Shown: positions 17,618 to 25,596 of the stretch, piece by piece
How the letters are laid out: the number at the start of each line of letters is the position of its first letter
Position numbering within the stretch: the stretch's first letter is position 1
Origin: Bermanella sp.
Lineage (GTDB): Bacteria > Pseudomonadota > Gammaproteobacteria > Pseudomonadales > Oceanobacteraceae
Direction of reading: 5' to 3'
Assembly (NCBI GenBank): GCA_002683575.1
Contig: NYTP01000144.1
Coordinates: forward strand, 1 to 42,175
Length of the DNA: 42,175 nt
Notes under the pieces: model-generated
What the model saw: the letters and a program-made list of their open reading frames with translations, nothing else
Databases searched by the model: none
What the model was told of the DNA's origin: nothing
Position numbers and translations under genes: made by a program

Positions 17618-19201
17618 TTAATGCTCCATCCCATGAGCCGAGTGGTCCATACTGTCATGATTCATTTTTGAATGATCCATTTCATCATGGTTCATGTCGC
17701 TGTGATCCATTGCGTCATGATCCACTTTCATCGTGTTTGAATCTTCAGCTGGTTGCTCTATTTCGATATGGGTAATGCGGTACTGTTTGTTTTCAAATTC
17801 ATCCAAACAAAATCCGATGATATCCCCTGACTTATAAGTACTTAAATCTAGTTTTGAATCCACCTCTAATGACATTTTCATGGCAGGCCACTGCCACTTT
17901 TCAATGGCTTCATGAGAAAGCATAAGCGCTTGTGGCTGCACACTGATGATTTTCCCCGACACCCAAACACGATCAATACTCTCTTCATTAGCGGATGGTT
18001 TATCGTGATCAATGCGGTTAAGCTCGGCCGTAATATTTGATTCACTATCAATTAAAAACTGTGCAGACGTCACCACTTTTTGCCCGGATTGCAAACCAGA
18101 TAGTATTTGCGTGACGCCTTGCCCCTGAAGACCCGTAGCCACATTGACAGAGCGATACTTGCCCTCACCCAACGCCAATACCACACGCTCACCAGAACCT
18201 GTAACAATAATGGCTTCATTAGGCACGGTTAATTCAGGCCTGGCCGGTTTAGTATGAATATTTAATTGGGCAAACATATTGGGCTTGAGCGCTAAGTCGG
18301 GGTTATCAAATACGACTCTCACCTGCTGGGTACGATTCACCGCATTCACATTGGGGAAGATATAATCAATTTTGCCCTTCCACTGTTTTTGCGCAAATGC
18401 TTTGACACTCATGGTCACCGGCAAACCGGGGGCTAACCATGCCGCTTGAGATTCAAACACCTCGGCAATCACCCAGATACGATCTAAATCCGCGGTGGCC
18501 AATATTTCAATTTTAGGTTCAATGTACATACCCTCACGCACATTGAGGTGCGACACATAACCGGATTTTTGTGCATAGAATGTGAGTTGCTGGCGAATCT
18601 TTTTATGTTTTGCCAGTTGGCGAATTTGCTCAGCATCCACCCCTAGTGCTTGTAACTTAAGGCGCGAGGATTCCAATAATAATTGATTGGTGGTATTTAA
18701 GGCAGAGATGTATTCCTGCTGAGCGTAAACCAGTTCAGGGCTGTACAAGTCGTATAGTTTATCGCCCTTGTTAACTTGATCACCGACACTGAATACATAG
18801 AGCTTTTCCACCCAACCAGAAGTGCGGCTGTGATAGTGCTGCACCGTGCTATCGTCGTATTGAATAAAGCCCGCCACATTTAACTGTTTACGAATGCTGT
18901 CTAGTGTTACATCCGCGACTCTCACCCCTAGCTCACTTTCAATTTGGGAGGAAATGGTCACTGTTCCTACAGGGTCTTGCCCGCTTTTACTTTCTTCATA
19001 AACCGGCACAAGGTCCATGCCCATAGGGGACTTGCCCGGGCCATCTTTGCGATAATTCGCATCCATGGGCGCAACCCAATATAACGGTTCACGGGTTTTA
19101 GTTTGCTCGCCATCACTTTGGATTAGATTCACCCATACAGCGGATGCAAGACCTCCTAATAAAAAGGCCACAACAGGTATTACAACGGTTTTTTTCAGCA
19201 T
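17618..19201 (-). CDS. cusB: CusB-type efflux adaptor with fused CusF domain and His/Met-rich tail
   Basis: This periplasmic membrane-fusion adaptor links the RND pump to an outer-membrane channel. From the ATG at 19201 it is 527 residues; a GTG 12 nt upstream is less likely. In order: an N-terminal anchor, a heavy-metal-binding domain (YWVAPMDANYRKDGPGKSPM, then GMDLVPVY), the barrel-sandwich and hairpin core (GWVEKLYVFSVGDQVNKGDK, VREGMYIEP), and beta-barrel strands. A CusF-like domain follows at about 412-480 with WQWPAMKM, matching the Trp/Met copper site of CusF. The tail, about 493-527, is MDHS/MNHD-type repeats that could bind copper. The fused CusF and tail point to Cu(I)/Ag(I). Confidence 0.93.
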   Translation of the reverse strand: MLKKTVVIPVVAFLLGGLASAVWVNLIQSDGEQTKTREPLYWVAPMDANYRKDGPGKSPMGMDLVPVYEESKSGQDPVGTVTISSQIESELGVRVADVTLDSIRKQLNVAGFIQYDDSTVQHYHSRTSGWVEKLYVFSVGDQVNKGDKLYDLYSPELVYAQQEYISALNTTNQLLLESSRLKLQALGVDAEQIRQLAKHKKIRQQLTFYAQKSGYVSHLNVREGMYIEPKIEILATADLDRIWVIAEVFESQAAWLAPGLPVTMSVKAFAQKQWKGKIDYIFPNVNAVNRTQQVRVVFDNPDLALKPNMFAQLNIHTKPARPELTVPNEAIIVTGSGERVVLALGEGKYRSVNVATGLQGQGVTQILSGLQSGQKVVTSAQFLIDSESNITAELNRIDHDKPSANEESIDRVWVSGKIISVQPQALMLSHEAIEKWQWPAMKMSLEVDSKLDLSTYKSGDIIGFCLDEFENKQYRITHIEIEQPAEDSNTMKVDHDAMDHSDMNHDEMDHSKMNHDSMDHSAHGMEH

Positions 19202-19255
19202 AATGCACAACACTTTTAATCAATAACGACAAATTTTAGACGGAACTAGAGTGTA

Positions 19256-19588
19256 TTAAGCTGAAATGGGAGGGCGATACAGATTGCTGGCAATGGCGGT
19301 AAATGAAGCGGGTAGGTAATGCGTCGCCTGATGAGAAGGGGCTTTGTTGTGTAATATGGCAAGGCTCATAATCATGGCACAGGTGAGCATGTCACACTGG
19401 CAGTCTTGACCACAACAGTCATTAACGATGACAGATGCTTGTGGCTGTGTTTCATGGCAAGGCATGACATCCATCGAGCCCACTACTGGAGCAGTGGCTT
19501 GGGCCGTCATCATTTGCGCAGCATAAGACTGACCAATACCTTGTATTAGCAGCATTACGCATAACATTATGATGTGAAGTGGTTTCAT
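19256..19588 (-). CDS. Small exported Cys-rich protein of the copper cluster
   Basis: This 110-residue protein has a signal peptide (MKPLHIIMLCVMLLIQGIGQ, cleaved near SYA-A), a Met-containing N-terminal stretch, the cysteine cluster CCGQDCQCDMLTC, and a C terminus ending LYRPPISA. The cluster could bind Cu(I) in the periplasm. It is the first gene before the CusB- and CusA-like genes, 54 nt upstream of the adaptor start, and probably belongs to their operon. Comparable small Cys-rich proteins (CopL-like or DUF2946-like) are often found beside copper efflux genes, but I do not recognise a precise family. Confidence 0.75.
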   Translation of the reverse strand: MKPLHIIMLCVMLLIQGIGQSYAAQMMTAQATAPVVGSMDVMPCHETQPQASVIVNDCCGQDCQCDMLTCAMIMSLAILHNKAPSHQATHYLPASFTAIASNLYRPPISA

Positions 19589-19661
19589 ATTCGGTTCAAA
19601 CTCATGATCATGCTTAAATCTTACGCCAAGGCGACGTAGCCGCCTAGTGACAATTAAGAGT

Positions 19662-20507
19662 TTATTGATCTATCTTAGTTCCCGGATTCTTGGTAGATGG
19701 CTCAGGACGAATAAAGGGTAACCACAGCATGCCAGGCAGATATTGGATTTGTGTGACACGGTTATACCCTGACACACCTATATTCATGCCCAAATGACCT
19801 TTGGCAGGCTGATCTTGATAGCTGGAAAATAATCGATCCCAACAACTTAAGTTAAAACCAAAATTACGATTACTTTCATCCATAATGGTTGAATGGTGAA
19901 CCCGGTGCATATCCGGGGTAACGAACACCCAACGTATTATCGCGTCCCATTTTTTCGGTAAAGCCACATTAGCGTGATTAAACATGGCAGTGGCATTGAG
20001 TAGAATCTCAAAAACCATTACCGCAAAAACAGATGGCCCTAATAACAAAACCAAGGCAAATTTAATCAATAGAGATAGCAGTATTTCAAATGTATGAAAG
20101 CGGGAGCCTGTGGTCACATCGATGTCTTGGTCCACATGATGGACTTTGTGAAGAGCCCATAAAAACGGCACCTTATGAAACAGTCGGTGTTGCCAATAAA
20201 TAGCCATATCAAATATCACCAGGGTCAATACAAAGGCGATGACAGGTGCGACGCCAAGCTGGTGGAACACGCCAATTTGATTGTCATGTGCATATTGAGC
20301 CACACCAATGGTGGCAAGCGGTAAAATCAAACGAACTAGAAAACTATTCACAAACACAAGACCGATGTTTTGGCTCCACCTGAGTAAGCGTGAATGCTTT
20401 CGCTCTCGCTTAGGACGCAAGGTTTCCCATAGCATCATGGTTAATAGAATAAATCCAAAACAGGCACTGCGCACCAGGGCTTCATTGGCCACCATCCAGT
20501 TGATCAT
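19662..20507 (-). CDS. Sterol desaturase/fatty-acid hydroxylase family membrane protein
   Basis: This 281-residue membrane di-iron enzyme has the family histidine boxes HRLFH (107-111), HKVHH (120-124) and HRVHH (201-205), plus NHANVALP near 177-184. Hydrophobic helices lie at about 12-28, 47-70, 84-104 and 142-170. Members hydroxylate or desaturate lipids using oxygen. The substrate cannot be read from sequence; despite the name, no sterol pathway is visible here. It begins 10 nt after the CobW-family gene on the same strand. Confidence 0.88.
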   Translation of the reverse strand: MINWMVANEALVRSACFGFILLTMMLWETLRPKRERKHSRLLRWSQNIGLVFVNSFLVRLILPLATIGVAQYAHDNQIGVFHQLGVAPVIAFVLTLVIFDMAIYWQHRLFHKVPFLWALHKVHHVDQDIDVTTGSRFHTFEILLSLLIKFALVLLLGPSVFAVMVFEILLNATAMFNHANVALPKKWDAIIRWVFVTPDMHRVHHSTIMDESNRNFGFNLSCWDRLFSSYQDQPAKGHLGMNIGVSGYNRVTQIQYLPGMLWLPFIRPEPSTKNPGTKIDQ

Positions 20508-20517
20508 TGCTAGTCCC

Positions 20518-21426
20518 TCATGCTTTGCGACACTCAGTCACAATGGTATTAATTCGCTCAACATCAATGGGCTGGGTATCAATGCATTCAATCACCCCTT
20601 GCTGTTGGTGAATTAAGGACAAGGGCGAGTAGCTCAAACTGGCTTGTCGATCACTGATGTTAATCACCGCCACTTGATCCCCTTGAATCATTAGCCCTTT
20701 AATTCTCGCCAAACCTAATGCGCTTAGCGCTTGAACCAAGGATTCCATGTGCCAGTCATCCCCAGCAAAATACATAACCTGAGTATGAAAGTGCGCGCCA
20801 TTTTGATGAATTTGAAAAGGCTGTTGTTTTTCACTGACATCAAGTTTAATCGTCTGCAAGGTCAATTGCGCTTGCTCAATTTCAATATACTGACGTTGAA
20901 AGTCTGCTGCCAGCTGGCGAAACAAAGACAAATCTTGTTCACTGGCGATATCACATTTATTGGCCACAAACACATCAGCCGCATACAGCTGACGTAAGTA
21001 CAATTCATGATATCGATATTTGGGTTGCGACAAATGCTGCGGATCAATCACACATACAATGCCATTTAGCTTTAATCGATTTTGATAACTTACATCCTGC
21101 AATAAGGTGGCAACATTATCCACATGACCTAAACCGCTTGGTTCGATAAAAATACGATGGGGTTTATCATGTCGTATCAACTGATTCAATGCCGTTTGAA
21201 ACGGCAACAGCGCAGCGCAACAAGCACAGCCACCCGCCACTTGTTTCACCACCAATTCATCTCCGTGAAATAATTGACCATCGATACCTTGCTGACCATA
21301 TTCATTCACCAAGATGGCCCAGCGTTCATGGCTGGGCTTATTTTCAATTAGGTGTTTTATACAACTGGTTTTGCCAACCCCTAAAAACCCCGTGATAATG
21401 TGTACGTCAATTAATGGCATGGTCAT
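20518..21426 (-). CDS. CobW/COG0523-family G3E GTPase (metal chaperone)
   Basis: This 302-residue G3E GTPase has Walker A GFLGVGKTS (13-21), the metal-binding CXCC motif GGCACC (C67, C69, C70), EPSGLGH (Walker B region) and NKCD for guanine specificity. The shorter C-terminal CobW domain follows. Family members deliver zinc or cobalt to target proteins at a GTP cost. Zinc chaperones are common in genomes that face zinc limitation, but no Zur box was seen here. Its position after the copper-efflux genes suggests metal handling only in a general sense. Confidence 0.9.
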   Translation of the reverse strand: MTMPLIDVHIITGFLGVGKTSCIKHLIENKPSHERWAILVNEYGQQGIDGQLFHGDELVVKQVAGGCACCAALLPFQTALNQLIRHDKPHRIFIEPSGLGHVDNVATLLQDVSYQNRLKLNGIVCVIDPQHLSQPKYRYHELYLRQLYAADVFVANKCDIASEQDLSLFRQLAADFQRQYIEIEQAQLTLQTIKLDVSEKQQPFQIHQNGAHFHTQVMYFAGDDWHMESLVQALSALGLARIKGLMIQGDQVAVINISDRQASLSYSPLSLIHQQQGVIECIDTQPIDVERINTIVTECRKA

Positions 21427-21441
21427 GATTAACGGGGCTCT

Positions 21442-22197
21442 CTACCAAACTGCAATATTGTATTTATTCAGGATGCGTTCTAACTCGCCAGATTGCTGCA
21501 TGTTAGGCATGGTTCGATTCACTATTTCAACAAAACCTTGCACGCGACGGCTACCTGGATGGCAAGCAAGATACATGGGCTCACCTTGTAAGGTATTACC
21601 CGCACTGACGATTTGCTCACTCAAATTAAGTTTGGCAAGTTTTGAGTCCATGACATATTCACTTTCGATCATGGTATCAATACGTTTGCTGATGATTTTC
21701 TTAATATTGGTCTCAAGTGCTTTATCTCCTTTAGCGCCTTGAACCTTAAGTTTTTTGAACACGCCATCCAAGGTTTCACCATAGGAGTAATCGCTGATCA
21801 CACCGATTTTTCTATTTTGTAACGCCTTTACATCGCCCTTATATACCCAGGGATCAGATTTAAGTTTATAAAAGAATGTCTCATCATTTCCCCAATGTTG
21901 CCGAGCAAACAAAAAGTCCGGCACACTGACTTTATAAGCGCCGATCACACAATCAATTTTGCCAATGCGCGTCTCTTGTATGGCACGGGACCAAGGCATT
22001 AATTGGTAGTCCACCTTTATACCCTGTGGCTCAAAGATAGCCTTAGCCAACTCCACCATATAACCCGGCGTATCACTTTTCGGGTCACCGTTCATGGGGT
22101 ACCAATAATCGGCACGAATGCTGATGGTCTCGGCTGTCGCCCCTGCGGCACTAAAAATAAAAAGTAAGGCCAACCAGTAAATTCTGTATTGCTTCAC
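21442..22197 (-). CDS. Periplasmic solute-binding protein, SBP family 3
   Basis: A 251-residue protein from a GTG at 22197, chosen because AAGGAA lies 6-7 nt upstream; an in-frame TTG at 22215 has no such site. A signal peptide ends near AAGATA. The body has the type-II binding-protein fold of amino-acid-binding proteins: SIRADYWYPMNG, GYMVELAKAIFEPQGIKVDY, and NRKIGVISDYSYGETLDG. No permease or ATPase gene is adjacent, so it may be an orphan receptor or serve a distant transporter. The ligand is unknown. Confidence 0.82.
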   Translation of the reverse strand: MKQYRIYWLALLFIFSAAGATAETISIRADYWYPMNGDPKSDTPGYMVELAKAIFEPQGIKVDYQLMPWSRAIQETRIGKIDCVIGAYKVSVPDFLFARQHWGNDETFFYKLKSDPWVYKGDVKALQNRKIGVISDYSYGETLDGVFKKLKVQGAKGDKALETNIKKIISKRIDTMIESEYVMDSKLAKLNLSEQIVSAGNTLQGEPMYLACHPGSRRVQGFVEIVNRTMPNMQQSGELERILNKYNIAVW

Positions 22198-22220
22198 ACG
22201 CTTTCCTTTACACAAACCAC

Positions 22221-22682
22221 TTAAACGATCCCTTCACTTAACCCTATTGCCAACGCCTGGGCGAGCTGCTCACAGGACTCAATAAACTCAGGCTGCCAAG
22301 GGCCTTTGCATACGAGAATCTCTTGCACAAAGCGCCAGCGTAGCCCTGTTAGAATGGTCTCAAGGGCTCGACAGGTACCAGTGCCATCGTGACCAGCTCG
22401 AACCACCGCCGCCACCGGTAAACCTTGTTTTACTTCAAGGCATGGGTAATAAATACGATCAAAAAAGTCTTTTAGAGCACCGCTCATGTAACCAAGGTTC
22501 TCAGTTGTGCCCAAGATAATACCATCGCAGCCAAGAACATCGTCTTGATTAGCTTCAAAAGGGCTTTTCACAATAATCGTTAAATTGGCTAAATTCTCTT
22601 GTTTGACGACAAGCGCCATCGCATCACGCATCGCTTGCGTATTTTGCGAGGGGCTATGGAAGACCAAGAGTAATGTTTTCAT
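22221..22682 (-). CDS. Flavodoxin-like NAD(P)H-dependent FMN protein
   Basis: This 153-residue protein matches the flavodoxin/WrbA-like fold. The N terminus LLLVFHSPSQNTQAMRDA holds the FMN phosphate loop, and GIILGTTENLGYMSGALKDF forms the isoalloxazine-binding loop that is typical of NADPH-dependent FMN reductases. Its role, probably quinone or flavin reduction, is not certain. It reads divergently from a GNAT gene, and the solute-binding protein follows 23 nt later. Confidence 0.85.
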   Translation of the reverse strand: MKTLLLVFHSPSQNTQAMRDAMALVVKQENLANLTIIVKSPFEANQDDVLGCDGIILGTTENLGYMSGALKDFFDRIYYPCLEVKQGLPVAAVVRAGHDGTGTCRALETILTGLRWRFVQEILVCKGPWQPEFIESCEQLAQALAIGLSEGIV

Positions 22683-22756
22683 CGCTACTTCCTTTTTTAG
22701 CCGTGTATGATGGGCCTAATTGAAGCGTACCCTGATTCACGCCATTAGAGAAACCC

Positions 22757-23035
22757 ATGACATCAACTGACTTCAACATTGAGCACCACAGCGAGCAGCA
22801 GCGCTTTTGCATTGCCATTAGCGAGGATACATCCGCAGTATTGGATTACACCCTGCTCGACCCTCAAACCATCGACTTTACGCACACCCATGTGCCTTTT
22901 CGACATCGTGGACAAGGTCACGCTGAAGCCTTGGTAAGGGCGGGACTCGCCTGGGCCAATGCTCAAGGCTTTACCATTCAGGCCAGTTGCTGGTATGTGG
23001 ATAAGTTTTTGAAACAAGCACCCAATGAAGCATGA
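22757..23035 (+). CDS. Short GNAT-family N-acetyltransferase (YjdJ-like)
   Basis: This 92-residue protein contains the acetyl-CoA-binding motif of GNAT proteins, FRHRGQGHAEALVRAGLAWA (R/Q-x-x-G-x-G/A), and the short length of the YjdJ/Gtn-like group. Residues VLDYTLLDPQTIDFTHTHVP form the preceding strands. The acceptor is unknown. The stop overlaps the start of the GIY-YIG gene by 4 nt, so the two are probably co-translated. Confidence 0.85.
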   Translation: MTSTDFNIEHHSEQQRFCIAISEDTSAVLDYTLLDPQTIDFTHTHVPFRHRGQGHAEALVRAGLAWANAQGFTIQASCWYVDKFLKQAPNEA

Positions 23036-23283
23036 GCTGGTTTGTCTATATTTTAAAATGCGCCGACAACACGCTTTATACCGGGGTCACAACCGACCTT
23101 GAACGTCGCCTGCACGAGCACAATACTTGCCCTCGTAAAGGCGCAAAATACACCCGTGTTCGCAGACCTGTTCGGTTGGCTTACAGCGAAGCACAAGATA
23201 GCCGCTCGCTTGCCTGTCAACGGGAGGCCGCCATTAAAAAACTGACCCGCGCTCAAAAATTACAGTTAATACAATCGACTTAA
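23032..23283 (+). CDS. GIY-YIG domain protein (UPF0213/YhbQ-like)
   Basis: This 83-residue single-domain GIY-YIG protein has VYILKCADNTLYTGVTTDLE at the N terminus (the YIL and YTG pair of the family), RRLHEHN, and the conserved Glu in CQREAAIKKLTRAQK. Stand-alone copies resemble YhbQ and are thought to be structure-specific nucleases. The stop TAA overlaps the stop of the convergent metallopeptidase-like gene by 4 nt. Confidence 0.92.
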   Translation: MSWFVYILKCADNTLYTGVTTDLERRLHEHNTCPRKGAKYTRVRRPVRLAYSEAQDSRSLACQREAAIKKLTRAQKLQLIQST

Positions 23284-23993
23284 CACCAGCTCAGCGCCAC
23301 ACTGTTTTCTCTTAACCACACTTGATGTCGCTTATAATCAGGGCAGAACTGAGCCACACAGCGCCAAAAGGCAGGGCCATGATGAGGGTGACGAAGGTGG
23401 CTGACCTCATGGCAAATTAAGTAATCAATCACCGCCTTTGGGGCACCCATAATCAGCCAATTATATTGAATTCGGCCTGTTGAGGTGCAGTGCCCCCATT
23501 TGGTTTTAGTCCGCCGAAAGACCACATCAACCAATTTATGATCCAAGCCATATAACCTAGCCAGCTCCCACGTTCGCGGGATCATATAAGCCTTAGCCTG
23601 CTGTTTAAAAAATCCTTCGAGCACTGACTGAATGACGCAGGCGTGTTGCGCTTTATCAGGTACACTTCGACCATTACCCAGTGCGATCACCGACTCACCC
23701 AATTCAACACTCTTGTGAGAATGCAAAGTGATAGTGCGCTGAAAACCCAACCAAAGAATTTTTTGGCCTTGGGCCAGTACAGGTTTCATGGCATGTTGCT
23801 TTGCCTGTTGAGCTAGCTTTTGGCGAACCCAGGCTTGTTTACTAAGAAGAAATTCCTGCGCCCACTGATCATCCACAAAATCCGGTATGCGAACTTCTAC
23901 CTTGGCGCCGCGCACATGAATCGCGGCACTTTTTCGTTTCGAGCGCACAATGACAAAACCAAAGCCCAGCTGTGTAAGGCAACTGGCACTCAT
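23280..23993 (-). CDS. YgjP-like M48-type metallopeptidase domain protein
   Basis: A 237-residue DUF45/YgjP-like protein. The zinc motif HEVSHLRHPHHGPAFW (HExxH type) lies near the C terminus, after TKWGHCTSTGRIQYNWLIMG, the diagnostic WGxC block of the family. The N terminus, VRSKRKSAAIHVRGAKVEVR, is also typical. The substrate is unknown; some bacterial relatives are associated with nucleic-acid-processing loci. It overlaps the upstream DUF3820 gene by 4 nt and shares its stop region with the GIY-YIG gene. Confidence 0.9.
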   Translation of the reverse strand: MSASCLTQLGFGFVIVRSKRKSAAIHVRGAKVEVRIPDFVDDQWAQEFLLSKQAWVRQKLAQQAKQHAMKPVLAQGQKILWLGFQRTITLHSHKSVELGESVIALGNGRSVPDKAQHACVIQSVLEGFFKQQAKAYMIPRTWELARLYGLDHKLVDVVFRRTKTKWGHCTSTGRIQYNWLIMGAPKAVIDYLICHEVSHLRHPHHGPAFWRCVAQFCPDYKRHQVWLRENSVALSWC

Positions 23994-24223
23994 TCATTCA
24001 CCACGTAGGTTTTACCCCGCAGTGGATTCAGTATGCTTTCAAGGCCGTTAATTTTTACTTCAAGACACAAACCTAACAGCATACCAAGACGCCCTTGAGG
24101 CCAGCCTTTATGCTGAAACCACAATAGGTATTCCTCAGGTAAATCCATTAATACACGACCTTGGTATTTACCAAATGGCATCGGCATATTGGCCAGTGCT
24201 AATAAATCTTTTTGATCAAACAT
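23990..24223 (-). CDS. DUF3820 family protein
   Basis: This 77-residue protein has the family motif MPFGKYQGRVLMDLPEEYL (15-33), followed by WFQHKGWPQGRLGMLLGLCL. A putative quorum-sensing-regulated link has been proposed for relatives, but no biochemical role is settled, and the motif resembles a short nucleic-acid-binding or exonuclease-linked segment. It overlaps the YgjP-like gene (ATGA) and is divergent from the rhodanese gene. Confidence 0.85.
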   Translation of the reverse strand: MFDQKDLLALANMPMPFGKYQGRVLMDLPEEYLLWFQHKGWPQGRLGMLLGLCLEVKINGLESILNPLRGKTYVVNE

Positions 24224-24291
24224 GATGAGCCCTCTGTGGCCAGTTTATCATTACATGATGCCCTTACCCAGAACCTAAATCGCAACTACAC

Positions 24292-24319
24292 TTGCCATAA
24301 CCCTAGAGAATACTATAAA
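24292..24319 (+). promoter_or_regulatory. Candidate sigma-70 promoter of the rhodanese-osmC pair
   Basis: TTGCCA (24292-24297) and TATAAA (24314-24319) are 16 nt apart, ahead of the ATG at 24354, which also has a strong GGGAG ribosome site. Confidence 0.5.
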
Positions 24320-24353
24320 TTAGCCATTTCTAATATAAATATGGGAGTCCATC

Positions 24354-24737
24354 ATGGCCATCACAAAAGACGAGCTATTACACAACGCCCGCCAAAATTT
24401 ACACATCATCAACGCCGAAGAGGCCGAAAACTTTATGGGCAGCGATGCCACCATCTTGGATGTGCGCGAGCCAAGTGAATTTGATATGGGCCACCTGCCT
24501 GATGCGGTTCATATTCCCCGTGGTTTGCTTGAGTTCATGGTGGGCAATCACCCTGCGCTGCAAGACCCGTCAAAGCACTTAGTGGTGTACTGCAAAAACG
24601 GTGGTCGCTCGACCTTAGCCGCTGACTTATTACAACGCATGGGCTTTGAGAATATTCATATGCTGCAAGGGGGTTTTGATAATTGGAGTGGCACGGTGCA
24701 TAAAGTCGAAGTCCCAAGTAATCAGTATCCAGGTTAA
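24354..24737 (+). CDS. Single-domain rhodanese-like protein
   Basis: This 127-residue single-domain rhodanese transfers sulfane sulfur through a cysteine persulfide. The domain runs from ATILDVREPSEFDMGHLPDA, with VHIPRG, to the active-site loop VVYCKNGGRSTLAA, where Cys starts the six-residue loop. There is no signal peptide, so it is cytoplasmic. The start has GGGAG upstream. It is followed 9 nt later by osmC, and the two may act together in thiol or peroxide stress. Confidence 0.92.
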   Translation: MAITKDELLHNARQNLHIINAEEAENFMGSDATILDVREPSEFDMGHLPDAVHIPRGLLEFMVGNHPALQDPSKHLVVYCKNGGRSTLAADLLQRMGFENIHMLQGGFDNWSGTVHKVEVPSNQYPG

Positions 24738-24746
24738 GGCACGATC

Positions 24747-25181
24747 ATGAGCGAACATATCGCCAGCGTAAGCTGGCATAAACAAGGTACATTTAGTCAC
24801 GAAGGGTTTGACCGTAGCCATCACGCTAAGGCATCGGGCCATGACATTCCCATGGCTGGCGCTAATACCCAGGACTATGTTGATCCAGAACAAATGTTAG
24901 CGGCCAGCCTTGCTAGCTGTCATATGCAGACATTCTTAGCATTGGCCGCAAAAAAGCGATTACAGGTTGAGCAATATGACGATACCGCTACCGCTAAGGT
25001 TGAGACCAATGATGATGGCAAACAATACGTCAGTGAGGTGCGTTTAACACCTAAAGCTGTTTTTGCTGGTGAGAAGCAACCCAGCCAAGAAGAAATTGAA
25101 AAGATGCATCACAAAGCCCATCAGCATTGTTTTGTCAGTAACTCACTCATTTCTCAAACCATTATTGATCCGGTCTTTTAG
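24747..25181 (+). CDS. OsmC-family peroxiredoxin-like protein
   Basis: This 144-residue OsmC/Ohr-like protein keeps the two reactive cysteines of the family: SLASCHMQTFLALAA (peroxidatic Cys) and HQHCFVSNSL (resolving Cys). PEQMLAASLASC is the diagnostic block. The family reduces organic or fatty-acid hydroperoxides. It probably shares a transcript with the rhodanese gene. A peroxide role fits the oxidative-stress genes elsewhere in the window, though there is no link beyond that. Confidence 0.9.
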   Translation: MSEHIASVSWHKQGTFSHEGFDRSHHAKASGHDIPMAGANTQDYVDPEQMLAASLASCHMQTFLALAAKKRLQVEQYDDTATAKVETNDDGKQYVSEVRLTPKAVFAGEKQPSQEEIEKMHHKAHQHCFVSNSLISQTIIDPVF

Positions 25182-25194
25182 ATCCTGCCACCTT

Positions 25195-25220
25195 ATCGAC
25201 TTGCCAAAGGGTAAGTCGAT
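25195..25220 (+). terminator. Possible terminator after osmC
   Basis: An 8-bp stem, ATCGACTT/AAGTCGAT, with a 10-nt loop lies 14 nt after the osmC stop. The sequence after it is only moderately T-rich (TATCTCTATTT), so termination may be weak. Confidence 0.4.
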
Positions 25221-25318
25221 TATCTCTATTTAAAAATTCGTATAACCGACCTCTTTTGTCATATACACACAGACACTATTCATCAACTATACTGATTTAA
25301 AAACAAAGGGAATCTGTC

Positions 25319-25591
25319 ATGTCGATCAGTGATCAAATCCAAAATTATTACGAAAACAAAGTGGTGGATGCCATCAACCGTATTGCGCTGCCTAAAGGCT
25401 TTAATCAGGAGCAGCTCACCGACCTTGCCTGCTTGGCCCTTAATAACCTGCCAAACCGATACTATCGTCATGAGGTGGACCTAGCCTTTTATATGTCTGC
25501 ACAAGAGCATACTGAGATTGATGAAAGAGTTGAAAAAGCGGTTATGTTTGCGATTGATTATTTAGAGAAAAGCCTTAAGAAAGCCAATTAG
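25319..25591 (+). CDS. ComFB family protein
   Basis: This 90-residue protein aligns to the late-competence ComFB family: NYYENKVVDAINRI at the N terminus, then TDLACLALNNLPNRYYRHEV and DERVEKAVMFAIDYLEKSL. Some relatives in other bacteria have been reported to bind cyclic dinucleotides. AAAGGGAA precedes the ATG. It is a single-gene unit, convergent with the PhnD-like gene, separated by 5 nt. No competence gene is nearby, so any role in DNA uptake is not supported here. Confidence 0.88.
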   Translation: MSISDQIQNYYENKVVDAINRIALPKGFNQEQLTDLACLALNNLPNRYYRHEVDLAFYMSAQEHTEIDERVEKAVMFAIDYLEKSLKKAN

Positions 25592-25596
25592 AAAAA

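Noticed and set aside
17630-17735. Tandem DNA repeat or CRISPR-like array
   Set aside because: The repeated CAT/GATCC pattern is simply the coding DNA of the His/Met-rich tail of the CusB-like protein.
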